Assembly (NCBI GenBank): GCA_020055645.1
Contig: CM034548.1
Location: 26,648,201 to 26,712,200 of the forward strand
Reading direction: 5' to 3'
Length of the DNA: 64,000 bases
Source: Tomocerus qinae
Lineage: Eukaryota > Arthropoda > Collembola > Entomobryomorpha > Tomoceridae
The position numbers and the translations under genes are program-made. This document shows positions 1 to 13,482 of this stretch, in pieces. How positions within the stretch are numbered: position 1 is the first letter of the stretch; every line of letters begins with the position of its first letter. The notes under the pieces were generated by a model. It did no database searches. It saw only the letters and a list, made by a program, of their open reading frames with translations, and was not told the DNA's origin.

Positions 1-2513
1 AACTACCTATCTATCTCCTCTGACAATGTAATGATATTCCTAATGCTAAAGTATTAGGAAATTAATATGTGCATAGTTTAAGTCTGAACGGAGTCTTACA
101 TCACCTCACACAACTACAACGAGAGCCAGAAGTCAGAGAATGAAGACGAGCGGTGAGAACAAAAAACGGGGTGCGGCTCTAAAAGTCGAAAAACTGTCTC
201 ACAATGATGATATGATGATACACACATGAACATATCACAACATCACATCATCTGACATCAGATCATGTCCGTGCATAAAGATAAGCCCCACTCTCAGCCA
301 AACACTATGGTATTATTATTATCCCTAAATCTGTCCAGATCGGATCATCATTTAAACACTATTATTACAGGAGAGAGTATAGCAATCCGTCACAACCAAA
401 CTCTCTAATCCATTCATTCCTTCCTATATTCGAATTCTCTTGGCATAATTCTGTGCATATCCAGAAGAGATACTAAATTCCCAGTTTTCTTCCCACTGCA
501 CTTCCATTCATGTTCCCACTCTGTAGATAGATACGTACCCCCCAACAACCCAAGGAGACTCTTTTCACAATTTATTCATGTTAAATTCCTATCGCTCGAG
601 CCTTAGCCTCAGTTGGCCCCGAGGAGATCATCATCGCATTGAATTAATCTAGTAGTTCTATATAGTAGGAAACTTTAACAATTGCGCCTTTCTCCTACTT
701 TACTCCTTCTTCACTGAATGATTTTCGCATTTACCTTAAAATGAGTGAAATCTCGTAGGGCAGGAGCCGTAAAATGACAAAGTGCGTACGTAGAACATTG
801 AGCCCAGTGGAGTAAGGGTCGCTTAAATGTACGTGTGTATGACTATTTACAATTGCTAAGAGATTAAACACGAGAAGCTGCTCTTCTGTCTCAGTAGAAC
901 TCTCTTTCATTTTCTCAGAGAGCAAAAGAAACATAATAGAAGCCTCCCAATATTTTAATATTTACATTTTTATGTCGCTTCACAAATCCCAAATGTACAT
1001 TTAAATTCAAATCTGGCCAATAACTCAAGTCCACCCTGACCGCCTATACTTCCCTGTATAATATTATATATATACTTACCTACATACACCATTCTACTTA
1101 CATCCCTCCATTATTCCCTACTATGAACGAGCTAGTCATTTTATTTCATTAGTAAGTTCCCTCCGCATCTTGTCTTCCTTAACTAAAACTCAACTGCAAG
1201 TCGTCTTCATAAACTCTATTGTTTTGTTATTCCAGCAGACTGGGACTCGACATGAATTTACTCTACGACTTCATTCCACTCAAATCTTTCTTGACTCTGA
1301 CTCCACTCAACTGAACGGAGGAGTGAGCCTCCTCGTCGGAACGAGAGACTCCTTTGGGTTCCAGCCTCCGTCTCCATTTCTATTCATACTTTATATATGC
1401 ACATAATTACCTTAATTTAATCCTGTTCTGTTTGTGTGTCACAATTCCCGCATTGTTTGCCAACTGACTTTTATGTACCGTACACAATGGCAACTACCAA
1501 TTTCTATCTTCCTAGCGCTCTCACCCTAAGGACTAGAAGACAATTTACACAAATTGCCAAAAACATTTCTGAAATCTACAAAACTGACAAGCTTACTTTA
1601 TGAAATTATAGCCTATTATGACTACTTTTACTCTCCATTCCCCAACACTTGCACAACTCTAAAATCAACTCAGTGGTTTTTACGCAGGTCGATGCAGAAT
1701 GCAAGACTCCAGTGAAAATAGTCACACTATTATATTGATTAGCTACCATTAAATACTTGGCAACTCAACTATTAGTAGCGATTAGTACAATTCACTAGGG
1801 GCATGGCCATTGTCTTTTCTCCCTTCCATCACTGCTTATCCGAAGGAATATCTTAATACGGTACATCTGTATATACCAAAGCATCTCAAGACATTATGTA
1901 CATTAAACTACAACGATAAATATGCTAATAGTGCATTGACTATATACAGATACAATATATCACACCGACTTGTCATGTCTAGTCAAACAAGTAACCAAGA
2001 TCAAGATCAGCCCATGGAAAAAACTATGGGAAAATATGTAAATGCATATTTCTAGACCGAAACAAGTCGGTATCGTTTGTACATGGTGCACCAACAAAAA
2101 CTCTCCAAATGCTATACATTACATAAGTAGTACTCCTCCAAATAATAATATTATATACTGTTGGTGTATGTATAGGAAAAGGTGAATGAATCCTTCAAGG
2201 CACGACTATCAAAGTCTCTCTCAATCAAATAAGACGGCTGCAAACAAAATCTCGGAATCTAATTTAAAATGAAACAAATTAACCTAGCAGTCCTTAGGTA
2301 TTTAGTATATAGTATAGTCAAATCGGAATTTAAACATCGGTATGCTCCCGTCTATTTCATTGTGTAGGGATATGTATCCACAGAAATAGAGCGACAGAGA
2401 TAGGAGTAGATCTGAAACTCGTAGAAACCCATTACGAAGCTTACCGAGCAGGTTATTTCCCTGCAGTACCCACGAATGTTCTCTAATATAATAACATTCT
2501 CCAGATAGCCATG

Positions 2514-2543
2514 GAATTCGAATTCGGAATTCAACCCGAATTC
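2514..2543. repeat. Cluster of four GAATTC words
   Basis: GAATTC occurs at 2514, 2520, 2527 and 2538. The first two abut and the rest are one to five bases apart. It is a small cryptic repeat of a self-complementary hexamer and has no function I can assign. Confidence 0.6.
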
Positions 2544-5482
2544 ACCGTCCGTCCCGTTCAAACGCTCCCTTACCTTTAATTCCATCACAACTAAGTCAAA
2601 AAATAATACCTGCCTAGGCAGTTGACTTTCCGTCGTCCTATTTGTTTTAGAATATTACAGCTCTATATATATATATAGAACATAAAAATAGATGGGAATG
2701 GCCCATATTAGTATAACCATGGAGTCACAAGACTAAACCACCAAACAAAAGTATAACTAACAAGTAGATTCGAACCAGAAAATGCATTCCTGACTTGACC
2801 AAGCAGACTCAAAGTTTCAATTCATACGTCAAGTGCAAGTCAAGCTTTCAAGGATCAACAAAATGGATTGCTTCCCCACTCGTACCCATACACTATACAG
2901 ATATACATTTATATAAGGCAACTCATGCATATTAGGCAGCTACCCCATTTACTTTTATACTTTTGCTCATATTATTACTACTACACGTGAGTGAGTGTTC
3001 TATATGTGCACAACCGCTTTCATCAGATTTCATTCTGAGTTACACTCTATAGGAAAGCACATCAAAGTCTTTAGCATGCTTATGCTTATTTTCTTATTGG
3101 CTTTATTATTAGTATTAACTTCGGGAGAAGAATGGAAAGAAAAGAGAACAGGTAGCATGCAAATACCAAGAGCCACGCAATCTAACAAGAATGGAATTCC
3201 TCCTCTTCAACATTCAAACTGACTTCAGAGATTTCAACCCGTCCAAACGACGACTATACAATAATGTAATCAGACTCATTCCATTGGATCATCGATGTCG
3301 TGTCATTCTTTCATTCTATGAATCCTCCAACTAAACACTCTCATTCTCGTCGCAATCCGGCTATATACAGATCAGATTATAACTAGCCAAATAGCAACTA
3401 CATCTGACCTACCCTTGTTTTATTCTATCAACCGGAGAAGAAGACGCGTTTCTTTAAAACTATTTTTCCTTTATTTTCTCACGTGCATTTACATTTCTGC
3501 GATCTCATTCCATTTTTCAAATGAGGAAACTTGGGAGAGTAGTAAGATACTCTACATAGAGTAAAATACCTATGTGTCTTTATCAACGCAGTCCGTCTCC
3601 TATTGTTTAGAGTCTTCATTTACCATGTTATTATGCCTGTATTAGTAAATGTATATACAAAGTGTATATAAACACATTAGATTTCCCTCTGTGCACTCAC
3701 TCAAACGTTGTAACTTTTATCAGAAGGTATTGTGCTGGAAAAGATAATAAATCTATTTTATTCTCTCGTGTTCTATTGCTTCTCACATTTGCATTACATT
3801 TACATTGCATTCATTTCATTGAGACGAAGACAAGTCAACCAAACCAATCCAGCCCCCTTACATTACGTTGCATTTCATTTCATCTCATTCTGTTGATTTC
3901 CCATTATAACTAATATTAGAGCTTTCCAACTTTTATCACCATCAACAGTCAACACTATTATACTATATGATAATAGCCATGCAATCCATCGTAGTATTGG
4001 TAAAAAAGGTATGTAGATTGTAGGTACCATAATATCTAAAGTAGAAGCTCCAAATAAAATAGCTATGCACGCCTTCCATGTTTAGTGCCTACTAGTTGAA
4101 AAACTCGAGTTTCTGTAGAACAAAAGACAAATCAAAGCATTTGGTTGAACTGACTCGCCTTTTATTCCAACAAGACTATTACTCAGGTTCCACATTCGAC
4201 TCGTCGTAAATAAAACTAAAACAAATCCGATTCTGCTTTATAGTGCTCCTTAGTGTTGAATTGCATGCAACAACGTAGATAAATATAAAATAAAAGTGAC
4301 TGTTTGAAAGTAGTACAGAAATAGGAGAAAAGGTCGGAGGAATCCTTGACTTTTCGTTCTTCTGTTGTTACACTTTATTCCCAACAATGCTACTATTTTA
4401 ATCTTCCAAAAAATAAAACAATTTTGAAGGTAATGCTATAAAACAAATATAGGCAATTATCTAACTTTAATTAAATGACTAAAACATTTCCTTCCCATTG
4501 TTTTACACAGTTTAACAACATAGATTCCATCTTACTCATTCGCTACATAAAAGTACATAAAACTATTACCGCTCACAAAATATTATGCTGAGATTAGAGA
4601 AAGAAAAACGTGATGCTAAATGCCCAGTGAACGCTCAACATCTAAAATCAAACTCAGATGTAGAGAACCATCGCTAAACTCATTTCACGACTTTAATTGT
4701 CAGTTTAATTGCACGCTACAGTTTTGAGAAGAGCTCGTTTTTTCAACTACCACAGAATCAAACAGACAGATAGATAGATATACATTGAGGAACATTCTAA
4801 GTCACAGACGCTATTCTCCCACACATGCAAACTACTGTATACTGACTCTGTCTACAGACGTAGACCCTCTTGGCTCCATAGCTTCCCTTCACCCTCTTTT
4901 TCATTATTACCAAGAAATGATGACGAATGCTTTAGTTTGTTCATTTGCCCTACCACTTAATTCCTACAAACACATCCACTCTAAAGGAAAACACAAAAAT
5001 TATTTTTTTACACAAATGATTCAAGTGCATGTGTTACCTGTACCAATTATTATACAATGTAAATAAATTATTACACATCCTTATATGTAATGCGATAAGA
5101 GAGCTACTATTACATCTTTTCATATTGCACACAGATAGCATAATAGCTACAGCTGATACACAGATAAGTGTCTACAGGGCGTGAACACTTAGATACTACT
5201 AAATGCCACTTAAGGATCTCATCTATTTACTATTTAATAATAACTTGGTCTTTATGAGAGAAAGTTTTATGCATATCAAATGACCAACGTTATCCGTAGA
5301 TCTCTACCTCAATTCAAATGCAATGGTAGGCAAGGCTAAAACCAAACTAATCTTAAACAGCATCTCATCTAAAGAATCCAAGGCAAATACCAAAATAGAA
5401 ACTAAAACAAGGTGCTTCGAGCCAATGTACACTAGGCCAAATAAGTACACAGGATACTATCTACTACTACTTGCTATTAAAT

Positions 5483-5530
5483 GTAGGTACCTACCTACAC
5501 ATTAACTGAATAATATCAGGTACCTACCTA
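5483..5530. repeat. Palindrome GTAGGTACCTAC and a nearby direct copy of GGTACCTACCTA
   Basis: A 12-base perfect palindrome lies at 5483-5494. The 12-mer GGTACCTACCTA occurs at 5486-5497 and again at 5519-5530. TACC/GGTA words recur through the window (for example near 10981 and 35370), so this is part of a window-wide low-complexity theme. Confidence 0.6.
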
Positions 5531-6539
5531 GTTAATAACTCCTCTGAACCAATTTAACAATAAGGCAACGAAGTCAATGTTCCACAGACTTGAGACAACA
5601 AAAGAAAAGTGTTACATCAGCATGAGAAGTATGAAATTCTTGAATGAAAACCAGATTACATCCCTTCCCTTCTATTTCCCAAGAACTTACAAAAGTCATA
5701 ATGTGCCAAATAAGAACCACCATCAGATGTAGAAATAATAGGTTATTTATAGGCGTAAAACTGTTCATTCTCATCATGTTTGTTTCTTCAATTCTAGATA
5801 TTCAGAGACAGATCTATACTTAGAATTCACTGGAGAAGTTTCAGTTCAGTTTCAAAAGAGCATAAGGTAGTGTGACCATCCGTTTCCTTTTCCTTTCCCA
5901 TCCTTTATTATTATATACTATGATTTCATCAGCCTTAACGAATCCTCCATCCCACTCTGTTATTTTTTAGTCTATTAGGAAATTCTCCTTAATCCCAATC
6001 AAATCAAATAAACTATTCTCAGTCAGTCCCGTTTCCCTGACTTGACTCCTATTTCATTATTCAAGTTGCAAGCTCATCAGTTTCCTATCTTTTCAATCAC
6101 AACCCCTCAATCAACAAAATCACACTCATCCTCTTCCACACTCCACATACTACAACCAACGTACTTATCTACATAATATTTCATTAGTCTAAAATCTCTC
6201 CTGCAGTCACTATATGGAAATCTCTATATTTGCAGACTCTTAGCCATAAATCACCATTAAGCATCTCCTATTATATCTATCATGTAAATCCGTCAACCCT
6301 TCCTCCGGAATCTCATCAGATTTCATGTGGCTCTTGTCATGCAAACCTCCATACTCTTCCGATACAAGTACATGTAAATAGAGACTATGGAAGAACGACC
6401 TTTCCCCCTCATCACCATCAAAATCCAACTTGCGTTAGGATTTAATCACTACAGTCATCATCATCGCAGTAGTCTCCCTTCCATCTGTCCCATTCTTTCC
6501 TCTAAAATGATCCATCCGATCCACAATCTTCAATTCAAC

Positions 6540-6582
6540 TCCTCTCTCTCTCACTTGTACAGCCGACGAGAGAGAGAGAGGA
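6540..6582. repeat. Inverted repeat: (CT)n facing (GA)n, 13-bp perfect stem
   Basis: A CCTCTCTCTCTC run (preceded by T) and a GAGAGAGAGAGG run (followed by A) are exact reverse complements across a 17-base loop. Together they could form a 13-bp hairpin. It probably arose from two simple-sequence tracts of opposite strand. (GA)n tracts bind GAGA-type factors in insects, so a regulatory role is possible but not shown. Confidence 0.7.
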
Positions 6583-6980
6583 TCGATGCAACTTCTACTA
6601 ACCATTATTTATTGTTCACTGGTGGTTCTGAATCTGTGTAAATTATTCATTTGATTACCATCATCTCACATCATAACTAAAACAAAAGGAAATCTGTCAA
6701 TGTGCTAGCTTAAGGAAATAGATTCCACAAAATTGCAATCTGTGTTTACAGTAGTGCAAATTATTGGCCATTCTATTGTATTTGAATAATTACAAGTCAG
6801 AGCCTCATTCCATATCTAGGCATAAAGAACTTGGTTATTACTTAGCCATGCCTGCGTCTTTAGCTGTTGTAATGTTATCCAATGTGTAACAGTTTTTCAA
6901 GCAATTCTCAGTGTCTGTTTTACAATTGAGTCCAATCTGCTTCCCAAAGCCTACCCTGGAATTATCCTCTACTTCTCAAA

Positions 6981-7014
6981 CTATAGTTATTAGCTATAGT
7001 TAGCGTATAGTTAG
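6981..7014. repeat. Imperfect tandem triplicate of about 12 bp (CTATAGTTAG-like)
   Basis: Three consecutive variants of TATAGTTA lie at 6982, 6995 and 7006. Short local slippage repeat, with no function assigned. Confidence 0.55.
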
Positions 7015-10000
7015 GCGGAGTGGCTCCTTATAGAGCCTTACCTACCTCTAACTCCTACCTATGCTCAACCGAGTCTTTCTCATTTAAAATTCTGGGTTGC
7101 ATTTGGAAATGGTCTTGTGCTTCGTGCTGGATGCATTTCTTACAAAATCCCATAGCTCAAGACTCTTGACTAACTCGATTTGTTGAACGAGCGTGGTTAT
7201 TGAGTCTTTCAGTTAAAGTCTCGAGTGTCTTGTCTTACTAGAGCAGAATGTACTAGGATTACTAACACCGTATGGAAACCACTATTTACGTACCTGACTA
7301 CTTATCAGCCACTCTACTACTACTCTCTATATTATAATAGTACACCTAGGTATGTATATCGGTAAGGAGCTACTAGTTAACTCAACTGTGTGTTGTACTT
7401 GTACTCCACTGCCTCCTATTACTCCACACAAAGTCTAATTCAATAGAATACCACAAGTCGAGTTAATACTCTCTGCTAAGTTCCCAAAGTACTTTACACA
7501 CAAGTACGAGAATAGCATTAGGTAGGCAAAGGAGGAGAAGAAAGACTTGTAAATTGCAATCCAAACTCCTAACCTTTATTTGATGTAATTGTAATGAAAT
7601 GATTCTATCACACTTAATTTTACTTCGGCTCGCTCTCCTGCCGACTCACTGCAGTCTACATGCAATGCAATTCGTCGTCTCATACCTCCTCGACATCAAA
7701 CACACAACTCCAGCCACTCTATCTATATAGTTACATTGTGGTTGCTATCCGCCATGTGACGTGATGTGATCTAATTCCAAGTCAATAATAAAGGGCTCTT
7801 AAAATCAAGTGGAGTCTGAATCTGACTCTCCTACCCTCACTCACTTGGCCTTCTTTAATTCATATTACTTAATATCCTACTGCAACCTTACCGAACTGCC
7901 ACGACACGACTCAGTGCCTTCTCAAATCTGATCGACTGTCTACTCATGTATACTCTAATAGCTCTTCTCCTATTATATTATATATAAGTATACTAGATAT
8001 ATGTATCATTAACTATAATAATAATATCTGCAACATAATATAGTTGCACAGTTTACACAGTAGTGGTTCTATCTCTCCACCATTCTGTGTGGAGTAGCTT
8101 GCTATTTGTTTCTCTAACCTCTTTGCTCTTTCCGACGAATTCAAGAACAAGGCGTCTTGTTCATTATTATCATTACAAGACAAAACACCTTCCTCAAGTT
8201 TGATTTTATTCTCTCTCGACAGCACGCAACTTCCTATTATACCTTTCCACATGATAATAAGTACTATTCACCTTTCCTCTTCTTCTGCTACAGTTTTTAG
8301 GGATCTCTATCACTGCATATGGTTATCTAAGTACTTACATGTGTTTTTCACTTACTATTTGTTATTATCTATCTATCAATACAAGATACTTCTAAATATT
8401 ACCAAAACGACCCTACCCACTACTGTACCCATTTAATTTTCACGCACCTATCATTAACTGTGAGACTTCTAATGAAAATTAAATCACTTACTGTTGAATA
8501 TTATTTCATTTTCTTCCTACCACGCACATAGATACTTTAGCTCCCTTATCTTTAATACCATATAATTTTTTACTCTAAATGTTCAACCAATCAATATACA
8601 ATTCTATGTATGTAAATTAAATATAGATGGTCAATAAAGTTTATAAAAACACAAAAGGAATTTTTTCTAGTACGAAGGGTGGCGATATTAAGGAGACAGA
8701 TAAACCATCTAAAAGTTATACGTAACACAAATACCCAGTTACACAGTTATTATTACCATGCAAGCATAGATAAGCTATCAAGTCGGTGTTTCTCCACGCA
8801 CTTCCCTGCTATTGCTACTTACCCACTGTTTTAATATGCGCTATATATTATATAATACGTGCATCAACAAGATTATATCTCCAAATTCTGCTCTTCTTCA
8901 TACAACTTCTATTATGTAGTACAAGTGCAAACGCACGCTGTAGAGCAACATGACATTACATCATATTATGGACTCCGGCCAGTGTAGATACAGCATATTT
9001 CGTATTTACTCATGCAGTGAGAAAAAACTCATCCTTTTGTTCAAGACGAGAACAACGTTGAAAGTAAAACATAAAGAAAAGCTCTCCGACATCGCTTACA
9101 ACTACCAGCTCTAACATTAAATGAGAAGCATGAAAAGCGGAAAAAATTCTGACATCAATCTCGAGAATAATTTTCTCACCTCTCAGCTGCTCTATATTCC
9201 AATACATGCACACTGCAGAGCACTACATCCTCCGAGTCTTAATTTTATTTAAACGCTTCGCTGTACATAATATAACCAAGCATCACTTGCACTCTCTATA
9301 CACATACGATATGCATAGGTATAAACTGTCTATACTTAAACATCATTTTCAACCCATTTATTTCTGAATATTTAAAATAGTAGACCTATTCATTCGGCTT
9401 GACTCTGACACTGCACTAATCTTATAGATTTTTAGACCGCATTTATAGCGAGACTCTTCCCATATCGCAACCAATTTAATTCTCTTACGTGGCGTCCATA
9501 ATGGCATTAAGAGAGCACATTACACAGACTAACGCGTTCTAACGAAACGTAACAAAGTTACCAAAAGCTTCATCCCTAACTATCAACGTCTCCCCTATTA
9601 CAAAAATCTTTTGCTTTGAATTTCTTCTGAGCATGCCTTGTCACGTCGTTTCCCAGTGTGTAGGCGATACGTGAATTTCACTGTTGAGGGAAACTTCTTT
9701 TATAACAAACAGACGAGACTAGACAGATTCATTGAATTAATTCTGAAGGATTACTCCTACAAGTAAGACGTGTGTGTGTCTGACACTCTAATTTACTCAC
9801 AATCAGTCTATTTACCACTTGCTTGACATATGAACTGAATCTATTTAAGGACGACGTAGATGCAACTAAGCCAATCTTCTAGAATTAGGCCATTCTGCAT
9901 GGAAAGTAATGACCAAGTATGACAGTTTTGTCTTTCAAAGGACAAATCCCACTGATGTGGCTACTATTTACTTCTAACACCTGGTTGATATTTGATTTTG

Positions 10001-10989
10001 TGACCCATGTGTACAGTCGTAGTAAGTATAGTAGCTGTCGTAAACAAACACGAGTGCCTTCGAGTAAACTTTTTGAGCTTGCCATGACTATAATTATTTT
10101 GACTATAATTTTATACATAGCTTTCCAGTTTAAAAAGGGTCACGCAATGCTGAAATAATAATTTAATTACTATGTTCCGTCACCAACTTCTAGACTCTAC
10201 TAGGTGTTGCATAGGAAGTCGTTCCACTCACATTATTTGCTCATTCGCTCGCTAACAATTCCATTCAACGATAATAAGACCTCTACGTAAATCAAGATTT
10301 GGGCCTTTGTCCTAAATAACAAACTAATGTTAAATTAAGGCAACTCGCATACATCCAGTCAAAAAGTTGCTAAACAAGGTAGCTACTAAATATCACCGTT
10401 TATTGGATTTTTCCAAACAAATACCATTAAAGTAAATGAAATAGTGGGTAAAATGAACGGATGTATCATTTTTAGGTTTGATTAGCCCAGAAAATATATT
10501 CACGGAAAAGGAGGAAAATTCCCATTTGTGAAAACCCAGTTGAAAATGTAGCACTAGGACGTCATATACACCAAACAAACGCCTCCCTTACGTTTCTACT
10601 AAATTTGTACTTATTACCAAATGCTGTGTTACGCTAGATAAATCTGCAATTGAAAACTGCATTGTAGATAGTGCATAAAAGTACATGGAGGTTTTCCTTT
10701 CCCTCAATATGAAACGTGCCACGAAACATGATAGGTATGCTTAAAGGACTTATGACTATTGCTAACCCTACCTAACCGATTTCCACGCAACAGTGAGTTA
10801 CAGTCTTGCGAATGCCACATTATAAATTAATTCTAGGTCTACTACACCAGTTTTTTACCGATAAACCATGAAATCGCACTAACGTAACGTATATGTAAGT
10901 ACACACATCCCTATTTTCATGCAAGGCTATTCATACGAGTAACTAGAGTCGTCCGTGAGTGTTAAGTTAGTACACTATAAATACCTACC

Positions 10990-11003
10990 TACCTATATAG
11001 GTA
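10990..11003. repeat. 14-bp perfect palindrome TACCTATATAGGTA
   Basis: Self-complementary word at the end of a TACC repeat. In AT-rich DNA one such palindrome per window is not surprising. Confidence 0.55.
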
Positions 11004-13445
11004 AACATTAAGTGGAATTGATGATCGTGTGGATTGTATCCATTACCACAATTTACCAGAATGCTTCCAATAACGCTCAGATCGAATACTAAAATACTCG
11101 ACAAGGTGAGTAATACATTTTCCACTCCTATTTTTCTTTAAATGCACATCTCCCAAGAACTTTACTTGGGAATAACTAGACGAAAATCTTGGATTGACTT
11201 TGACTTGACACCACATGCGATGCCTTTATGAGTGATAGGAAATAAAGAGTGCATTAACAAACAATAGCGCCGAGTAAATAGAAACGTATTGGATATGTAT
11301 GTATTGGGTTACAATTACAATTGTGAGTATTTGATTTGAATGGATCCCTGCGGATTGTCGGCAAGTGGCAAAAGGGAAAATAACAGAGAAGAGGAAGGAG
11401 GGCAAGTCGTCTAAAACTCAACATTAGCAATGAGAGCGGGCATAAAACAACACTTATCTAACGAAAACTATCGAGTTTAAAATGCAACAACAGCCAACAA
11501 TAAGTATTATTTACATAAATAGGTAGTTCGGAAGTCTAACTGAATACTTCTATTACCATACTAAATATACACCTACATACTAGGGTTAACTAAACAGTCT
11601 CCTCTGACTTGGCTACAGTCGCCGAATTTGCCGGAGTGTAGACAAAGCGGTAAACTATATTCATCACATAGTACTAGATCGTCACGGCATGCGTTTCAAT
11701 TTCCTACTTCCCAAACTTCCAACTTATTAATACCCACTCAATAGCACTTAGCAGAATGGGTTCTTTGCACAAATGCAATGTTGAATGTTGAGACTACACA
11801 ATGCAATACAATATCTACACAATACACAACACAACTAACAAACAACCATTAATTATCAATCGATAGCTTTATAAAGTCTTTCATTGGCTCAGTCCTCTAC
11901 AATTACTTGCTCTCCTCACAGTTATTCCCTTCAATTGGATGGCATGTATAATCACAGAGCACACAATTGATTCACAGACAAAAGCTCAAATCACAAACCG
12001 AAAATAAATGTCGGCTTCGGCTTGCTTTCATTTTCTCAAGAAATCACTTCCGAACCAAAGACTCCCTTCAACCTTTATTTCTTGCACGCGTAAACCCAAC
12101 ATTTGCAATTTCTTTGTATATACTTAAATAACTCCAAGAAATATAAACAACTTGGATTTGATTTACTTCTAAGCTAAACAAACATCTACACCGCATTGTG
12201 TCCATCCAATTTGTAATTAGACATTTCTAACAAAAGAAATAATAACGTTACTTTTCACATTGAGACATGCATGCTGTTTATACTAACAATTTGTGACACC
12301 ACATTCGTTGTCCTTGTAGTGTCTGTAGTACTAAGTGAAACAAGAGATACGTAAAGTCTCTGTATCTTTAAAAACGATTGCTGCAATTACAACTCAATAC
12401 TTACTTACCATCTTAATATTGGTCTATCAACAAATGGCCACAGAGCCATTTATTCCATTCTTGAGAATTGTAATTTGTAAACAAAGCGAAACTGTCTCTT
12501 TTGCCCTTCTGTGTTACATTTAAATACATGCCCAATATTTGTTTCATTGCAAAATAGCCAAGCCAAACCGATTAAACAATAAATACTGAACAAACAAACA
12601 TGATGTCTTCTACCTAAAGAATTAAGACAAACTTCTATCTAGTTCTACACTGCATCGTGGTGTATTAGTAATACCAGAGAGACAAATAGCAGCGTAAGCG
12701 TAGCTAAACCTTTAACAATAGTACAGACAGACACAATAATAATGTCTCGCACAGCTACTCTCCCTCACTCTATATAGAGCCAAGTACATAAGTAACAAGT
12801 AAATCAAGGCAAGGCTACTGAATAATCTCATTTAGCTCAAAACATTCTGTAATACCACAACAGTAGTCTTTCCTTACCTACTTAATGTTCGACATTGTGT
12901 AGATTGTTGAAATAATATCTTCAATTAGCTTCCCTTATTCAAGTAGTTTACGTAATAAGTCCTATAATTATACATGCCTAATTGTTTCAAGACAATTCCT
13001 ATTTGCTCCATTGGCGTTTCGTTTTGTTTGTATATACTCGTGATTCACACGATATATCTTTATGCTAGTTTTCCTGTTCACGAGCCTAGAGATTTACTGA
13101 TAATTTGGAATAATTCCTTCGTCCTTTTATATAATGAACACTCAGAAGTTAATACATGGATAATGAACAAACAATTTATTGGAGAATTTCAAATAGCTCT
13201 GTGTAATTGCAATTTACTCAAGGAATTTAGGATGCAATGATTCTTAAAACTGCCGTATTGCAATATTATTGGGCAATAACGCTTATCTTATCAGATTCTC
13301 GCAAAGCACGCCCGAACGTTTATATTTGGGTTTATGCTAATACCAAATGCTAACTAAAAGAGAAAACTATTTCGTCAATGGAATCGTTTCAATAAATGTG
13401 TACTCGTTTCGTCTAAGGACTAACTGAACCAATTTAGGTATGTAA

Positions 13446-13482
13446 CTCAATTGTCGAATCATTCTTTTCGTCAACAATTGAG
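13446..13482. repeat. Hairpin-capable inverted repeat (9 + 4 bp, three-base bulge)
   Basis: CTCAATTGT pairs with ACAATTGAG, and the inner CGAA pairs with TTCG. An eight-base loop and a TCA bulge on the right arm complete the structure. Too short for a microRNA precursor of usual size. Its strength is within what chance gives over 64 kb. Confidence 0.5.

Larger units (their letters stand above)
1..6539. other. Non-coding DNA, left block
   Basis: No gene recognised. The block is AT-rich with scattered pyrimidine-rich patches on the plus strand (about 1000-1500 and 5870-6560). It holds short TACC/GGTA repeats, a cluster of four GAATTC words at 2514-2543, and a palindromic GTAGGTACCTAC at 5483-5494. 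Open frames stay below about 95 codons on both strands and resemble no family I know. Confidence 0.5.
6583..13445. other. Non-coding DNA
   Basis: No gene recognised. It contains an imperfect triplicate of CTATAGTTAG-like units at 6981-7014 and a somewhat GC-richer patch at 7620-7770. On the minus strand that patch has an ATG followed by ten codons and a stop; I could make nothing of it. A 14-base palindrome lies at 10990-11003. The minus-strand frame at 9010-9213 is open for 67 codons but matches nothing known to me. Confidence 0.5.

Noticed and set aside
2761..2790. GATTCGAACC, the reverse complement of a tRNA B-box
   Set aside because: The flanking bases cannot form the T-arm stem, and no acceptor stem or anticodon arm follows on the minus strand.
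9885..10118. Minus-strand frame containing VNSSHISGICP, tested as ephrin exon 2
   Set aside because: Only the ICP triplet fits; the FRIDNTD start and downstream core are absent and no acceptor sits in the right place.
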